Made by a program: the position numbers and the translations under genes | Shown: piece after piece, positions 12,734-23,523 of the stretch | Numbering within the stretch: position 1 is the stretch's first letter | Layout: every line of letters starts with the position of its first letter | Source: Pectobacterium araliae | Lineage (GTDB): Bacteria > Pseudomonadota > Gammaproteobacteria > Enterobacterales > Enterobacteriaceae | Direction of reading: 5' to 3' | DNA length: 64,000 bases | Assembly (NCBI RefSeq): GCF_037076465.1 | Contig: NZ_AP028908.1 | Location: 1-64,000 of the forward strand | The notes under the pieces: generated by a model | What the model was told of the DNA's origin: nothing | Seen by the model: only the letters and a program-made list of their open reading frames with translations | Databases searched by the model: none

Positions 12734-12776
12734 AATGTTACTCCTTGCTACTGAATATCGAAAATAGGTGGCGATG

Positions 12777-14084
12777 TTATGCTTCAGGGGCTTCTTCTAT
12801 AGGATCTTTCACAATAAAGAAGTAAGCCAGCGCCCCTGCAAACGTCACACAAGAGCACACCACGAGTGCCAAATTAAATGAGTGCGTTTTGTCCACGACC
12901 CAGCCGGTGACGATAGGGGCGAAGGACGCGAAAATGAAACTACCGAAATTCTGGATGCTACTGACCGAAGCGACCATACGTGAGGGAGCCATTACTTGTA
13001 CCAACCCCCACGCTGATGTTCCCGCGAAGTGGACAAAAAATAGCGCCAGACTGATAAACGCGACGGCCATCGTTGTTGATGTTGATTGAACAACCAGCAG
13101 CGTACATGCCGCAGAGCATACCAGACCCAGACAGATGAGCGACTTACGGCTTTTTACGAGGGAATAGCCTCTGCGTGCCAGCCGATCCGCGACGGTGCCA
13201 TTGATAAGCATACCGATAGAGCCAAAAAGGAAGGGAATAGCAGCAACCCATCCGGTGTTTGCCAGGCTCAGCCCGCGTTCTGCCTGAAGGTAACCCGGTA
13301 GCCAGGAGAGGTACAGCCAGCCAGTGTAATTGACGCCGCTAAAGCCAAGGATCATCCCCCAGACGGTGCGGCGTTTAAACAACGCGCCCCATTCTTTTAG
13401 CGTAACGCGTGTTTGCGATGCGGGTTTAGTGCCTGCATTCAGGTAGTCTTTCTCTTCCTGAGTCAGCACAAATTTGTCACGGTTGCGATACCAGGCATAC
13501 CAGCACAATGCGATGGAGATCCCTGCGATACCAATGATGACAAACATCATACGCCAGCCAAATGCCAGCATCAGCGCGACCAGGATCGGTGGTGCAAAAG
13601 CCTGGCCGATAGTGGTCGATGAATTGAAGATCCCCATTGGCAGGCCGCGTTCTTTCGCTGTGAACCAATCGGTGATCACTTTTACGCCACTGGGCATAAA
13701 GGGTGCTTCACCGATCCCCAAACCAATACGTAACATAATGAAATGTGAGAAGCTATTCACCATTCCAGCCATCGCCTGCATACTTGACCAGAACAACAAG
13801 CCAGCACCCAGTACAACGCGCGGGCCAAAGCGATCGAGTAACAACCCGCTAGGTAGCTGCGAAATACCATAGGAGAGTGAAAAAGCGGAGAGAAGCACGC
13901 CAAATTCCGTGGCAGAGAGTCCCAGATCGGCACGAATGGCTTCGTTTGCAATTGATAACGAACCGCGATCGAGAAAATTGATGATCCCTGCAAGAAACAG
14001 TAAAAGCAAAGAAACAGTCTGGATACGTTTAAGCCGTTCAGTACGCTGCGCTGTCGGCGAGTGATCCAATGAGGTGGTAGACAT
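12777..14084 (-). CDS. MFS sugar-acid (hexuronate-type) transporter
   Basis: This 435-residue, 12-TM protein belongs to the anion:cation symporter branch of the MFS. Its signatures are [15 protein letters not shown] after TM1, [14 protein letters not shown] (motif A) and [20 protein letters not shown] in the first half. Relatives import galactarate, glucarate, galactonate or hexuronates. The ATG at 14084 has GAGGAT about 8 bases upstream, whereas the longer frame to 14105 lacks a ribosome site. Cotranscription with uxuA points to uptake of glucuronate, fructuronate or mannonate. Confidence 0.88.
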   Translation of the reverse strand: MSTTSLDHSPTAQRTERLKRIQTVSLLLLFLAGIINFLDRGSLSIANEAIRADLGLSATEFGVLLSAFSLSYGISQLPSGLLLDRFGPRVVLGAGLLFWSSMQAMAGMVNSFSHFIMLRIGLGIGEAPFMPSGVKVITDWFTAKERGLPMGIFNSSTTIGQAFAPPILVALMLAFGWRMMFVIIGIAGISIALCWYAWYRNRDKFVLTQEEKDYLNAGTKPASQTRVTLKEWGALFKRRTVWGMILGFSGVNYTGWLYLSWLPGYLQAERGLSLANTGWVAAIPFLFGSIGMLINGTVADRLARRGYSLVKSRKSLICLGLVCSAACTLLVVQSTSTTMAVAFISLALFFVHFAGTSAWGLVQVMAPSRMVASVSSIQNFGSFIFASFAPIVTGWVVDKTHSFNLALVVCSCVTFAGALAYFFIVKDPIEEAPEA

Positions 14085-14359
14085 TATTTTTATCCTCAAC
14101 AGCAATCAGAATCTTGTAGAACCCTGGAATATTCATGGAGCAATATTATTGGGATTGGACTAAAGGTCTGGTGGTCAGGCCGCTAGGCCATAAGAAGTAT
14201 TCCGTAAGATGACGCTCATTACTGTGATGTACTTCTCATTATCTTTTCTTGTGCGTAAAGGCCACCGTAGATGAAAGAGGCGAGCGAATTCTTCGCATAT
14301 GGTAAGCTTCGCCTCAGTATTGTACCGCTCACGCAAGCCTGAAGTAGGTTGGAGGAGTT

Positions 14360-15049
14360 ATGGATTTACCCGCGCTCAAAGTGGAGCGTTTGTACCGTCA
14401 AATATCAAATCTGCTGATTAACTGCATTCAGAATGGGCAGTTTTTACCAGGAGATATGCTGCCCTCAGAGCGGGATTTGGCTAAACAACTCAGTGTCAGT
14501 CGTTCGTCGATCCGTGAAGCATTGATTGCACTGGAAATTACCGGGTGGGTCGAAATTCGCACCGGAAACGGTGTATTTGTCAGCAACCCATTGCCTCAGG
14601 CTGCGCAGTCGCAACCTGAGGAAGAATTCAGCCTGAAATCGTTGATTCTGGCACGTCAGGCTTTTGAAGGATTATTGGCTGAAATGGCGGCGCGCAACGG
14701 TAGCGAAGATCAGCGAACCGAGCTGATAGATATCATGCAGGATCTCACGCAGCTCAATGCTAACGATGAAAAATTTCTGAGCGAAGATAAGCGCTTTCAT
14801 CTGCTGATTGGTGAAATGAGTGGTAATGAAGTGCTACGTGACATGATGGAAAACTTGTGGAACAAACGCACAAGTTCACGCTTTGTCCGGCTGGAGAGCC
14901 ACTACGCGCAGGAGGATTTTCCTGTGGCGTTACAGCAAGACCATCATGATATCGCTATGGCGATTGCGGCGCGTGACCCCGTGCGTGCGCGTGCTTGCAT
15001 GGAGCGTCATCTACAGCATGTTTACGATCGGCTGTTTAGCAACCCATAA
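14360..15049 (+). CDS. GntR/FadR-family regulator (UxuR/ExuR-like role)
   Basis: This 229-residue protein has an N-terminal winged helix-turn-helix (GDMLPSERDLAKQLSVSRSS, residues 30-50, then IREALIALEITGWVEIRTGNGVFV). A C-terminal all-helical FCD ligand domain has the expected metal and ligand histidines (RFHLLIGEMSGN and DHHDIAMAIAARDP). A GGAGGAG ribosome site precedes the ATG. It is divergent from the MFS-uxuA operon across a 275-bp gap and is most likely its hexuronate-responsive repressor. A confident operator half-site was not recognised in the gap. Confidence 0.88.
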   Translation: MDLPALKVERLYRQISNLLINCIQNGQFLPGDMLPSERDLAKQLSVSRSSIREALIALEITGWVEIRTGNGVFVSNPLPQAAQSQPEEEFSLKSLILARQAFEGLLAEMAARNGSEDQRTELIDIMQDLTQLNANDEKFLSEDKRFHLLIGEMSGNEVLRDMMENLWNKRTSSRFVRLESHYAQEDFPVALQQDHHDIAMAIAARDPVRARACMERHLQHVYDRLFSNP

Positions 15050-15055
15050 ACCATG

Positions 15056-15088
15056 AACCCGACCGCGCCGAATGGGGCGGTCGGGTTT
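15056..15088. terminator. Hairpin between GntR gene and MCP gene (convergent)
   Basis: AACCCGACCGC (15056-15066) pairs with GCGGTCGGGTT (15077-15087). It sits just behind the GntR stop and 14 bp before the MCP stop on the other strand. The T run is weak on both sides, so it may be an inefficient two-way terminator. Confidence 0.6.
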
Positions 15089-15101
15089 GGGGCGGAAAGG
15101 G

Positions 15102-17105
15102 TTAAGAGAGTTTAAATACCAGCACCGTTTGCGTGAGCTGTCTGGCCTGTTCTTCCAGCGATGCGGCAGCAGCCGTGGCTTCCTGCACCAGTGCGGCGTT
15201 CTGCTGGGTAACGCCGTCCATCTCATGTACCGCCTGTGTGACCTGGCTGATACCGCGCGATTGTTCATCTGACGCTGAGACGATCTCGTCCATGATGTCT
15301 TTTACCGAGGTGACGGCATTCAGCATGTCCTGCATGGTTGCGCCTGCACTCTGAACCAGCGTGACGCCGCTGTCGACACGGCTGGCGGATTCCGTAATCA
15401 GCGCGGTGATATCTTTTACCGCACTGGCGCTGCGCTGCGCGAGGTTACGCACCTCGTTGGCAACGACCGCGAAACCGCGCCCTTGTTCACCTGCTCTGGC
15501 GGCTTCTACCGCGGCATTGAGTGCCAAAATATTGGTTTGGAACGCGATGCTACTAATGATGCTGGTAATGTCGGCTATTTTCTTCGAACTGTCGTCGATC
15601 TCACTCATGATATGGACAACCTGACCGACTATCTTGTCGCCTTTCTGAGCGATCTGCGCAGCATTCTGCGCCAGCGTTGTGGCGTTATGAGCGTTATCCG
15701 CATTCTGTTTCACCGTCGCCGTAATCTGTTCCATGCTGGCGGCGGTTTCTTCCAGCGCCGCCGCCTGCTGTTCGGTACGAGAAGCCAGATCGATGTTACC
15801 TGCTGCAATCTCTGTCGCACCATGGCTGACGGATTCGCTGGTGTTAATCAACTGTTCGGCAATGTCTCTTAGCTGCGTCTGCATGGCGTTCATCGCGTAG
15901 AAAATACTGCTGTCGTCTTTCGGTAGCACAGGGATGGCCTGCGTTAAATCTCCCTGCGCGACGGACAGCGCAATTTGCGCTGCCTGAGCAGGTTCGCCAC
16001 CAATAGGACGGGCGACCTTGCGGTTAAAGATGATACCCAACACACCGGAAACCACTACGATACTCAGCACCATAAGCAGTAGCGCCATGTTGCGCTGCTG
16101 TACGGTTTCCGCCATCACTACGTTGACGGGGGCGGACAGGCCGAGCATCCAGGGTGTACCGGTATTGCCGATATTTACTGGAACATACACGTTAAACGCT
16201 GGCGTATTCAGTACGGCGTTATCACGTTCGATCTGATAAGGCTGACCAGTGGTGACATGATCAAGCAGCGTTGCATCGTTTTCAATTTTTTTGGTTACCC
16301 GCGCTTTTTCGGGGTGAGAAATAAAAGCGCCAGTATGGGATAGCAGCTGTGCATAGCCCGTGCCTTGATAGGGCTTGATGTGATTGGTGAGCTGTTGCAG
16401 CGTATCCAGAGAAAAATCCGCCGTGACGGAGCCGTAAAATTTATTGTTGATGATGATGGGCACGGCAATGGAAGTCAGCAGGACATCGACGCCGTTATAA
16501 GGGTAGCTATACGGTTCCAGAATCACGTCTTTCTGGAGTTTCTTCGGCAGCAGATAATAGTCACCGCTGCCTGGTGTTTCATAATCCACCAGATTATGCA
16601 GAGCAACATTGCCTGCGGTATCGCGGTCAACATAGCGAACGAAACGGCCTTGTGGGTCCTGATCGGGTTGACCGACGTACTCCCGATCTTTGCCATCAAA
16701 CGCATCAGGCTCCCATGCCAGCGACATGGAAAGGAAATCGGGGTGACTCTTCAGCGCATTTTTCAGCAGCGTTTCTGCGGTTTTCCGATCGGCGTTTCCT
16801 GCTTCCTGCAAACTGACAACACTCTGCACCAGATTACGTGCCGCATGGAGCGCGACATCCAGCTTTTGCTGAATAAGATAGCTGTTGGTATATGCGGTTT
16901 GCTCAAGATACTGCTGGGCGATGGTTTTTTGCTGCTGGCCGGATTGCCAAACCAACAGACCGATGGTGAGAATAAAACCGAGTGCGATAGTGGTGATGCC
17001 TGCCAATAGCATCAGCATACGTGTGCTGAGCTTTCTTTTTAACGTTGCTGGCGAGGAATGAATGGAGAGGTTGCTGTGGCTAACCGGTAACAGTGTTGTA
17101 GACAT
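15102..17105 (-). CDS. Methyl-accepting chemotaxis protein
   Basis: This 667-residue chemoreceptor has a first membrane helix near residues 30-55 ([20 protein letters not shown]). A periplasmic Cache-type sensor follows, about 60-315, containing [15 protein letters not shown] and [18 protein letters not shown] second helix lies near 335-357, then HAMP, then the long cytoplasmic coiled coil whose tip has the invariant [20 protein letters not shown]. The C-terminus ends VLVFKLS and lacks the NWETF-type CheR-docking pentapeptide. The ligand is unknown, although Cache receptors often sense amino or organic acids. A flagellar sigma-28 promoter lies upstream with a long structured leader. Confidence 0.95.
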   Translation of the reverse strand: MSTTLLPVSHSNLSIHSSPATLKRKLSTRMLMLLAGITTIALGFILTIGLLVWQSGQQQKTIAQQYLEQTAYTNSYLIQQKLDVALHAARNLVQSVVSLQEAGNADRKTAETLLKNALKSHPDFLSMSLAWEPDAFDGKDREYVGQPDQDPQGRFVRYVDRDTAGNVALHNLVDYETPGSGDYYLLPKKLQKDVILEPYSYPYNGVDVLLTSIAVPIIINNKFYGSVTADFSLDTLQQLTNHIKPYQGTGYAQLLSHTGAFISHPEKARVTKKIENDATLLDHVTTGQPYQIERDNAVLNTPAFNVYVPVNIGNTGTPWMLGLSAPVNVVMAETVQQRNMALLLMVLSIVVVSGVLGIIFNRKVARPIGGEPAQAAQIALSVAQGDLTQAIPVLPKDDSSIFYAMNAMQTQLRDIAEQLINTSESVSHGATEIAAGNIDLASRTEQQAAALEETAASMEQITATVKQNADNAHNATTLAQNAAQIAQKGDKIVGQVVHIMSEIDDSSKKIADITSIISSIAFQTNILALNAAVEAARAGEQGRGFAVVANEVRNLAQRSASAVKDITALITESASRVDSGVTLVQSAGATMQDMLNAVTSVKDIMDEIVSASDEQSRGISQVTQAVHEMDGVTQQNAALVQEATAAAASLEEQARQLTQTVLVFKLS

Positions 17106-17364
17106 ATGCGTAATATCCCCTGGGATATAAGCGCCTATCGGCTAATGCCGATCGTTTAAGCATCGAGATAGATGGGGCGACCACAGGCGGGAGATCTCCC
17201 CCCCACGGGAACTTCCCCTGTGTTGCCCCTAATAACGGGCTTAAGTGACCAGTATTCGCCTATTGGCACCTTTTTCATAAAAAACAATCGATTGTCTTCC
17301 TTTCTGTTTTTGGGCCGTTCCCTTGCGCGGCTCGTCATTTTTTGTGATGTAAATCACAATTAAG
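17106..17364 (-). promoter_or_regulatory. Long structured 5' leader of MCP gene
   Basis: About 250 nt separate the sigma-28 promoter from the MCP start. On the minus strand GGGGCAACACAGG can pair with CCTGTGGTCGCCCC across 17175-17230, and inside it GGGAGATCTCCC is a perfect palindrome, so a stable RNA fold is likely. A 40-codon frame (17278 to 17156, starting MKKVPIGEYWSLKPV) overlaps it but has no ribosome site. The fold does not match a c-di-GMP-I riboswitch as I know it. The function is unknown. Confidence 0.5.
17343..17358. promoter_or_regulatory. CRP-cAMP site
   Basis: TGTGATGTAAATCACA is a perfect TGTGA-N6-TCACA palindrome. It overlaps the expected transcription start of the sigma-28 promoter just upstream, so CRP bound here might repress that promoter or serve another, sigma-70, promoter of the MCP gene. 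Confidence 0.75.
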
Positions 17365-17391
17365 TTATCGGCGATAAACAAAATCCCTTTA
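17365..17391 (-). promoter_or_regulatory. Sigma-28 (FliA) flagellar promoter of MCP gene
   Basis: On the minus strand TAAAGGGA (17391-17384), an 11-nt spacer and GCCGATAA (17372-17365) match the sigma-28 consensus TAAA(GTTT)-N11-GCCGATAA. The spacing is exact and the -10 box perfect, placing the MCP gene in the motility regulon. Confidence 0.85.
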
Positions 17392-17475
17392 GATGGTTCA
17401 CGAAAATGTCACAAATCTGCGTGGTGATTAAATCAAGATTGCAGTGAGGCATGACGCCTCACCGAGTGAAGGGGA

Positions 17476-18489
17476 TCAGGCGGCAGGGCCTTTGCTGACG
17501 GAATCACGGATAATCAGTTCGCCCTTGAAAGCGGGTGCTGGCGTGACGGTTTCGCCTTCTAACCGGCACAGCAGTTTTTCAAGGGTGTAGTTGATCATCT
17601 CAGCGACGGGCACATGCACGGTGGTGAGGGGCGGGTAGAACCATGATGCCATTGGTAAATCGTCAAACCCCAGCAGTGAGACATCCTGTGGAATGGCGAG
17701 TCCGTGTTCGCGCAGCGCTTTCGCCGCACCAATCGCCATATCGTCATTGCAGGCAACCAGCGCACTGAAGGTGGCTGCTCTTTGAAGCAGGGATTTTGCT
17801 GCCGTATAGCCGCTGTCATGGGTCCAGTCACCTGGCGCAATCAGCCTGTCATCGCAGGGAATCCCGTTGTTCACTAACGCCTGTCGATAGCCCGCCAGCC
17901 TGCTTGTGCCGGTGGGGGAGTTTGACGACCCGCAAATAAACGCGATATCACGATGACCCTGCGCGATCAGGTAATTGGCAGCATCATGGCTGTGTTGCTG
18001 GTGATCGGTGCAGACACCACTATCACTGTGCTGATGCAGCGTGCGGTTCACGACCATGATCGGCTGATCGTGCTGTTCAATAATTTCTTCCAGTTCATCC
18101 GTGGAGAGAAAGCGCGGATAGATAATAACGGCATCGCAGCGCAAATCGAGCAGGAATTGGATCGCTTCGCGCTCTTCTTCCGCGCTGTGCTTGCCATCCG
18201 CCATGATGAGTTGACGGCCATATTTTTCCGTCATGGTTGCCGTTTGGAACAGTAATTCGCTGAAATAGGGGCCGCTGTACAGCGTATTGGTGACAACCAA
18301 ACCAATAATTTGTGATTTGCTCGTGGCGAGTTGGCGAGCCAGTAGGTTGGGTCGGTAGCCAATCTCTTCAATGGCCTGAAATACCCGATCCCGCGTGGTT
18401 TTACTGACATAGTTATTCCCTGTCAGCACGCGTGATACGGTTGCCTTGGATACACCGGCTTTTTTCGCGACATCGAGCATGGTTACCAT
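17476..18489 (-). CDS. ascG: LacI-family repressor, AscG-like
   Basis: This 337-residue LacI-type regulator resembles E. coli AscG throughout: MVTMLDVAKKAGVSKATVSR at the N-terminal helix-turn-helix, LVVTNTLYSGPYFSELLF, ADGKHSAEEER, LRCDAVIIYPRFLS. The C-terminal periplasmic-binding fold has ALVACNDDMAIGAAKAL. AscG represses the beta-glucoside (arbutin, salicin, cellobiose) PTS operon. Here it is divergent from a decayed EIIB-EIIC-EIIA-bglA operon, with a large palindrome between them at 18625-18656. The reading frame is intact although its PTS targets are broken. It might also control the second PTS operon at 43 kb, which has no local regulator. Confidence 0.85.
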   Translation of the reverse strand: MVTMLDVAKKAGVSKATVSRVLTGNNYVSKTTRDRVFQAIEEIGYRPNLLARQLATSKSQIIGLVVTNTLYSGPYFSELLFQTATMTEKYGRQLIMADGKHSAEEEREAIQFLLDLRCDAVIIYPRFLSTDELEEIIEQHDQPIMVVNRTLHQHSDSGVCTDHQQHSHDAANYLIAQGHRDIAFICGSSNSPTGTSRLAGYRQALVNNGIPCDDRLIAPGDWTHDSGYTAAKSLLQRAATFSALVACNDDMAIGAAKALREHGLAIPQDVSLLGFDDLPMASWFYPPLTTVHVPVAEMINYTLEKLLCRLEGETVTPAPAFKGELIIRDSVSKGPAA

Positions 18490-18624
18490 CGTACTTTCCC
18501 GTTCTCCTGTACTGACTTATGTCGCCATTATAGGGAAAACTCTCCTTTTTTATCACCAATAACAAGTATAGGGATAAAAATATGCCCCACTTGCGCTATT
18601 TATGATCGCCTTCAAAAAATAGTA

Positions 18625-18656
18625 AAAACAATATGAAACCGGTTGCATATTGTTTT
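18625..18656. promoter_or_regulatory. LacI/AscG-type operator palindrome
   Basis: A 32-bp dyad is centred on GAAACCGGTTGC (18635-18646), flanked by AAACAATAT on one side and ATATTGTTT on the other, with one mismatch per half. The core resembles the AscG operator TGAAACCGGTTTCA. It lies about 44 bp before the EIIB start and 136 bp before the repressor gene, so it can control both. Confidence 0.8.
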
Positions 18657-18699
18657 ATGTCTTGCTTGAATAATAAAAAAACGGACGGTGAGGTGCAGT

Positions 18700-19004
18700 A
18701 TGAATAAGATTTTACTCTGTTGCGCAGCAGGAATGTCTACCAGCATGTTGGTACAGCGAATGGAAAAGGTCGCCGAGAAAAAAGCGATCGCTGTTGAGAT
18801 AAAAGCCGTGGTTTTTGAAGTGGTTAATGGGCTGACTGATGAATATGACTGCTGCCTGCTGGGGCCACAAATCAAATATAAACTGCCTGAATTCAAAGCG
18901 ATAGCCGATGAAAAAAAAGCCAATTGCGGTCATTAATATGGTTGATTACGGCATGATGAATGGGGGAAAAAGTCCTTAACGATACCTTGGCGATGATTGC
19001 GTAG
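18700..19004 (+). pseudogene. PTS beta-glucoside EIIB, two frameshifts
   Basis: The frame opens MNKILLCCAAGMSTSMLVQR with the phosphocysteine (Cys8) typical of Chb/Cel-type EIIB. It runs to IADEKK, then shifts in an 8-A run near 18911-18918; a one-base insertion would explain this. The next frame gives PIAVINMVDYGMMNG and shifts again in a 5-G run near 18962, after which VLNDTLAMIA and the stop follow. The intact paralogue at 43077 shows what the unbroken protein looks like (107 residues). Both lesions are in homopolymers, so a check of the reads is warranted, but the EIIC deletion next door supports genuine decay. Confidence 0.85.
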
Positions 19005-19020
19005 CAGAGCGGGAGGAATA

Positions 19021-19146
19021 ATGAGTAAATTAAGCGAGTTATTATTCGGCATTATCGAAAATCGTATTAGTCCGATTGCGGCAAAATTCTCCAGCCAGCG
19101 TCATGTTGTGGCAATTAAGGATGGCTTTATTGTTTCGATGCGCTAA
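19021..19146 (+). pseudogene. PTS EIIC remnant (first 40 residues)
   Basis: Only 41 codons remain: MSKLSELLFGIIENRISPIA and on to AIKDGFIVSMR, matching the cytoplasmic N-terminus of a cellobiose-type EIIC (compare the protein at 43397, which continues into transmembrane segments after AIRDGFIAALP). The rest, about 400 codons, is deleted and the sequence joins straight to EIIA. No membrane segment is left, so there is no transport. Confidence 0.85.
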
Positions 19147-19446
19147 TGGAACTGATTATCTATATGGGAGAGGCGCGTTCCTGCTCGATGGAAGCGCAGA
19201 GCGCAGCCAGAAAATACGACTGGGGTACGGCTGAAGAACGGCTGAACGCGGCTTCTGTAAGCCCATCAAATCCAAACGGCTTTGATTGGTGCCGATGAGG
19301 GCAGCGGAAAAATCTCGGTCAACCTGATTTTGGTTCACGCGCAAGATCACCTGATGAACGCGATGTTATGTCGTGAGCTGGTGGAGGCGTTGATCCAACT
19401 GCATCGGGAAATCTCCACCCTGAAACAACATGTAAACCTGAACTAA
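19146..19446 (+). pseudogene. PTS EIIA (Lac/Cel type) remnant, frameshifted
   Basis: The first frame reads MELIIYMGEARSCSMEAQSA and on to LNAASVSPSNP, then stops. The correct continuation in another frame is AHQIQTALIGADEGSGKISV followed by LVHAQDHLMNAMLCRE, which includes the phosphorylated His of QDHLM, and STLKQHVNLN before the stop at 19444-19446. The extreme N-terminus was lost at the EIIC deletion joint. A small frameshift lies near 19258-19262. It cannot make full EIIA. Confidence 0.85.
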
Positions 19447-20904
<1,458 letters not shown>

Positions 20905-20930
20905 GGCGATTGTAGAAAACGTTAGCCACA

Positions 20931-20959
20931 GGGCCGTGCTTAACCGCACGGCTTTTTCT
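20931..20959 (+). terminator. Rho-independent terminator of bglA
   Basis: GCCGTGC (20933-20939) pairs with GCACGGC (20946-20952), followed by TTTTT. Confidence 0.88.
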
Positions 20960-21025
20960 TGTCAGTGTTAACCTCTTCCCCAAGATGAGCGCTTATATAC
21001 AAATAATGTAGCGTGCAGCCGGGTT

Positions 21026-21055
21026 CATAGGGGGCTGGCGCTTGAGCCCCCTATG
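21026..21055. repeat. Perfect 11-bp inverted repeat
   Basis: CATAGGGGGCT (21026-21036) and AGCCCCCTATG (21045-21055) form a perfect stem with an 8-nt loop. No T run follows, so it is not a standard terminator. It lies in the 347-bp gap between bglA and yidA, where no convincing gene was found. It may be a REP-like element or an RNA fold in the yidA leader. Confidence 0.6.
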
Positions 21056-21166
21056 TCGGACGCGTGCTATGAAGTAGCATGAGAAGGGAGGTATTGTGGC
21101 GCACGAAATGGCTCCGTGTTTTCAGAGGTAGCCTTCAGGAAGAGGGATTGTCTTGTATTGTAATAT

Positions 21167-21249
<83 letters not shown>

Positions 21250-21251
21250 CT

Positions 21252-22067
21252 ATGTCTGTAAAACTGATCGCTATTGATATGGATGGGACGTTGCTGACGC
21301 CCCAAAATCAAATTTCACCTGCGGTAAAAGCCGCGATTGCCGCTGCCAGAGAGAAAGGTGTTCAGGTCGTGCTGGCAACCGGTCGCCCCTACATCGGCGT
21401 CGAACGCTACCTGATGGAGTTAGATTTACAGCAGGAAGGCTGTTACTGCATCACCAACAACGGTGCGCTGGTGCAGCGCACGGTCAACGGTGAGTGTGTG
21501 GCGCAAACCGCATTGAGCTTCGACGATTATCTCTACTTTGAAGCGCTGGCCTGCAAATTGGGTGTCCATTTTCACGCGCTGGATTTCAATTTTGTCTATA
21601 CCGCCAATAAAGACATCAGCCCTTACACCATTCACGAATCTCACCTGACCGGGATGCCGTTGAAGTATCGTGCGGTAGACGAAATGGATCGTAGCCTGAC
21701 GTTCCCGAAAGTGATGATGATTGATGAACCAGAGATTCTGGATCGCGCCATTAGCCAATTGCCCGCGGAAGCTTTTGAACGCTACACCATCATGAAGAGC
21801 GCCGAATACTATCTGGAAATTCTGGATAAGCGCGTCAACAAAGGTGAAGGCGTGAAGATGCTGGCGGAACACCTCGGCATTCCACGCGAAAGCGTCATGA
21901 CGCTGGGCGATCAGCAGAACGATTTGGCGATGATTCGCTATGCGGGTATCGGCGTCGCGATGGGGAATGCTACCGATGAAGTGAAAGAAGCCAGCCAGTT
22001 TGTCACCAGAACTAACATGGAAGACGGCGTCGCCTACGCGATCGAGAAATTCGTTCTTAATGCCTGA
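21252..22067 (+). CDS. yidA: Sugar phosphatase, HAD IIB (Cof) type
   Basis: This 271-residue HAD phosphatase starts MSVKLIAIDMDGTLLTPQNQ, whose Asp8/Asp10 form the catalytic DxD of motif I. It continues with ATGRPYIGVERYL (motif II region), LEILDKRVNKGEGVK (motif III Lys) and TLGDQQNDLAMI (motif IV Asp). It aligns with E. coli YidA along its whole length. YidA hydrolyses small phosphosugars in the cytoplasm. In E. coli it lies just behind gyrB and yidB; here it marks the return of the backbone after a 14-kb accessory block. Confidence 0.95.
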   Translation: MSVKLIAIDMDGTLLTPQNQISPAVKAAIAAAREKGVQVVLATGRPYIGVERYLMELDLQQEGCYCITNNGALVQRTVNGECVAQTALSFDDYLYFEALACKLGVHFHALDFNFVYTANKDISPYTIHESHLTGMPLKYRAVDEMDRSLTFPKVMMIDEPEILDRAISQLPAEAFERYTIMKSAEYYLEILDKRVNKGEGVKMLAEHLGIPRESVMTLGDQQNDLAMIRYAGIGVAMGNATDEVKEASQFVTRTNMEDGVAYAIEKFVLNA

Positions 22068-22451
22068 TTAGGGATAGACCTGTTATATTCCAAGCTGCTT
22101 GTGCGTTGGTAATACTCGGCTTATCTCTGAGACTCACCCTGAATAGCCGCTGCAAGCGGCGTTCAAACTGGCTGAGTCAATGGTTCTCTCATTCACCTCA
22201 TCCTAAATCGTGGGTGGGAACGGCGTCGCCGTCCGTCTGGAACTCGGTATAAACGGTTATCTGATAATCACCTGATTGAGTATCTGAGCCAAAATCAGGA
22301 TATTCTCAATATGCTATTGAGAGATTATAGATAGCCAGGTGGCTGATTTTACTTAATTCAGAATATATAGCTGTGGTTGATATGTTAAAATCTTTTTTGC
22401 ATTAGCTTTGTAATCATTGGACGTAATATATTTCAATTATGGAACTATATC
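22068..22451. repeat. Intergenic gap with dispersed-repeat-like hairpins
   Basis: This 384-bp gap between yidA and the orphan gene carries two perfect hairpins, GCCGCT-gca-AGCGGC (22146-22160) and ACGGCG-t-CGCCGT (22220-22232), in GC-rich sequence that switches sharply to AT-rich after about 22255. The GC-rich half looks like a dispersed intergenic repeat of soft-rot enterobacteria, but only one copy is in the window. The AT-rich half probably holds the promoter of the next gene. Confidence 0.35.
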
Positions 22452-23345
22452 ATGAAGACGGTATTAAAATTAGGGCTGGCTTTGATTTTTGCAATTTCTT
22501 TTTATTTTTATAATGGGTTAGATCTAACAAGTCGTGAAGGAGAGTTTCACTATAGCAACCCCACCAACAAAAATATAACCTTTAAGGTTGATGGTGAAAA
22601 TTATGAAATAGTACCAGGAGGTAAGGGGAATATTGAACTTTCTTCAGGTATGCATAAATTAGAAAACAGCAAAGGTGAGGTTTTCTCCTTCATGGTTTTG
22701 GATGATAACAACGGTGGAATTATCAATCCAGATAATCATGTTTATTATACGTTATCAGAAGTCTATGCCGTTGAAGGGGCGTCGAATAAATTTAAACCAG
22801 CAACCTATGATGTGACGATAAACGGGAATCAGTTAGAAATGCCTGCCAGAAGTGCAAACGCCTCCGTCATTGATGCCAAAAAATTTAAATGTAATTACCA
22901 ATTAGATGAACCGTTCCCTGAGTCAATCAAAATCAATGAGCGTAATCCAAGTGGTAATATTAGATCCAAATGCTTTGATAAGAAAGATATGTTGGAATAT
23001 TTATTAAATACTTATAAAGAAGATCTCAAGTCTGAGTCGCCGGAGGATGAAGGTGACGACTCAATTAACATGGTATTTAACTATGATGCTCCAGCGGTGA
23101 GTTTCCTCAATGCAGATATGCAGAAAAATGCAGACGAAATAATCAGCGAAGTGAAGAAGTTAAAAGAAAGCAATGACGTCGAGACTCATGATAAAATAAT
23201 CTCTAATATTAGTAAGATATATGGCGATTTGATCACGGTATACGCGAAAAACACCATGACCCTTCCGCAGGAGGAAAGTAAAAAATATAATGACTTCATT
23301 CGTAAGGTCGGTGATCTACAAACGTATGGCGTTTGGGGTAAATAA
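22452..23345 (+). CDS. Orphan secreted or membrane-anchored protein
   Basis: I do not recognise this 297-residue protein. Residues 5-22 (VLKLGLALIFAISFYFYNGL) form a signal anchor or signal peptide without a lipobox Cys. Residues 30-125 look beta-rich. Two Cys (in KFKCNYQL and SKCFDKKD) could form a disulfide. The C-terminal third is helical and charged (EIISEVKKLKESNDVE). The gene is clearly AT-rich next to its neighbours and stands alone between yidA and a LysR gene, which suggests horizontal gain. A periplasmic immunity or surface role is possible but unsupported. Confidence 0.7.
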   Translation: MKTVLKLGLALIFAISFYFYNGLDLTSREGEFHYSNPTNKNITFKVDGENYEIVPGGKGNIELSSGMHKLENSKGEVFSFMVLDDNNGGIINPDNHVYYTLSEVYAVEGASNKFKPATYDVTINGNQLEMPARSANASVIDAKKFKCNYQLDEPFPESIKINERNPSGNIRSKCFDKKDMLEYLLNTYKEDLKSESPEDEGDDSINMVFNYDAPAVSFLNADMQKNADEIISEVKKLKESNDVETHDKIISNISKIYGDLITVYAKNTMTLPQEESKKYNDFIRKVGDLQTYGVWGK

Positions 23346-23362
23346 TTAATATTTAATGATAA

Positions 23363-23414
23363 GAGCAGGGTCTTCTGAAGTTGGTGCATTACCTAAAAGA
23401 AGACTCTTGCCTTT
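23363..23414 (+). terminator. Possible terminator of the orphan gene
   Basis: GTCTTCT (23370-23376) pairs with AGAAGAC (23398-23404), extended by GCA/TGC, followed by CCTTT. The loop is long (about 21 nt) and the T run short. Confidence 0.35.
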
Positions 23415-23523
23415 ATGATGACACCAGGAAAACTACCGAAGAATCGATAGGTTGGAAGATGAGACTGGGTTTCCATAATGGGCATTTTAAATTTTCAAGC
23501 CTCCAGTATGGTACGGCCAATAA

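Noticed and set aside
17175..17230. c-di-GMP riboswitch in the MCP leader
   Set aside because: The region folds, but the conserved GEMM-I core bases and tetraloop-receptor pattern I know are not present.
17156..17338. 60-codon frame upstream of the MCP gene as a protein gene
   Set aside because: No ribosome site at any start, and it overlaps the promoter and hairpin. Kept only as a possible leader frame.
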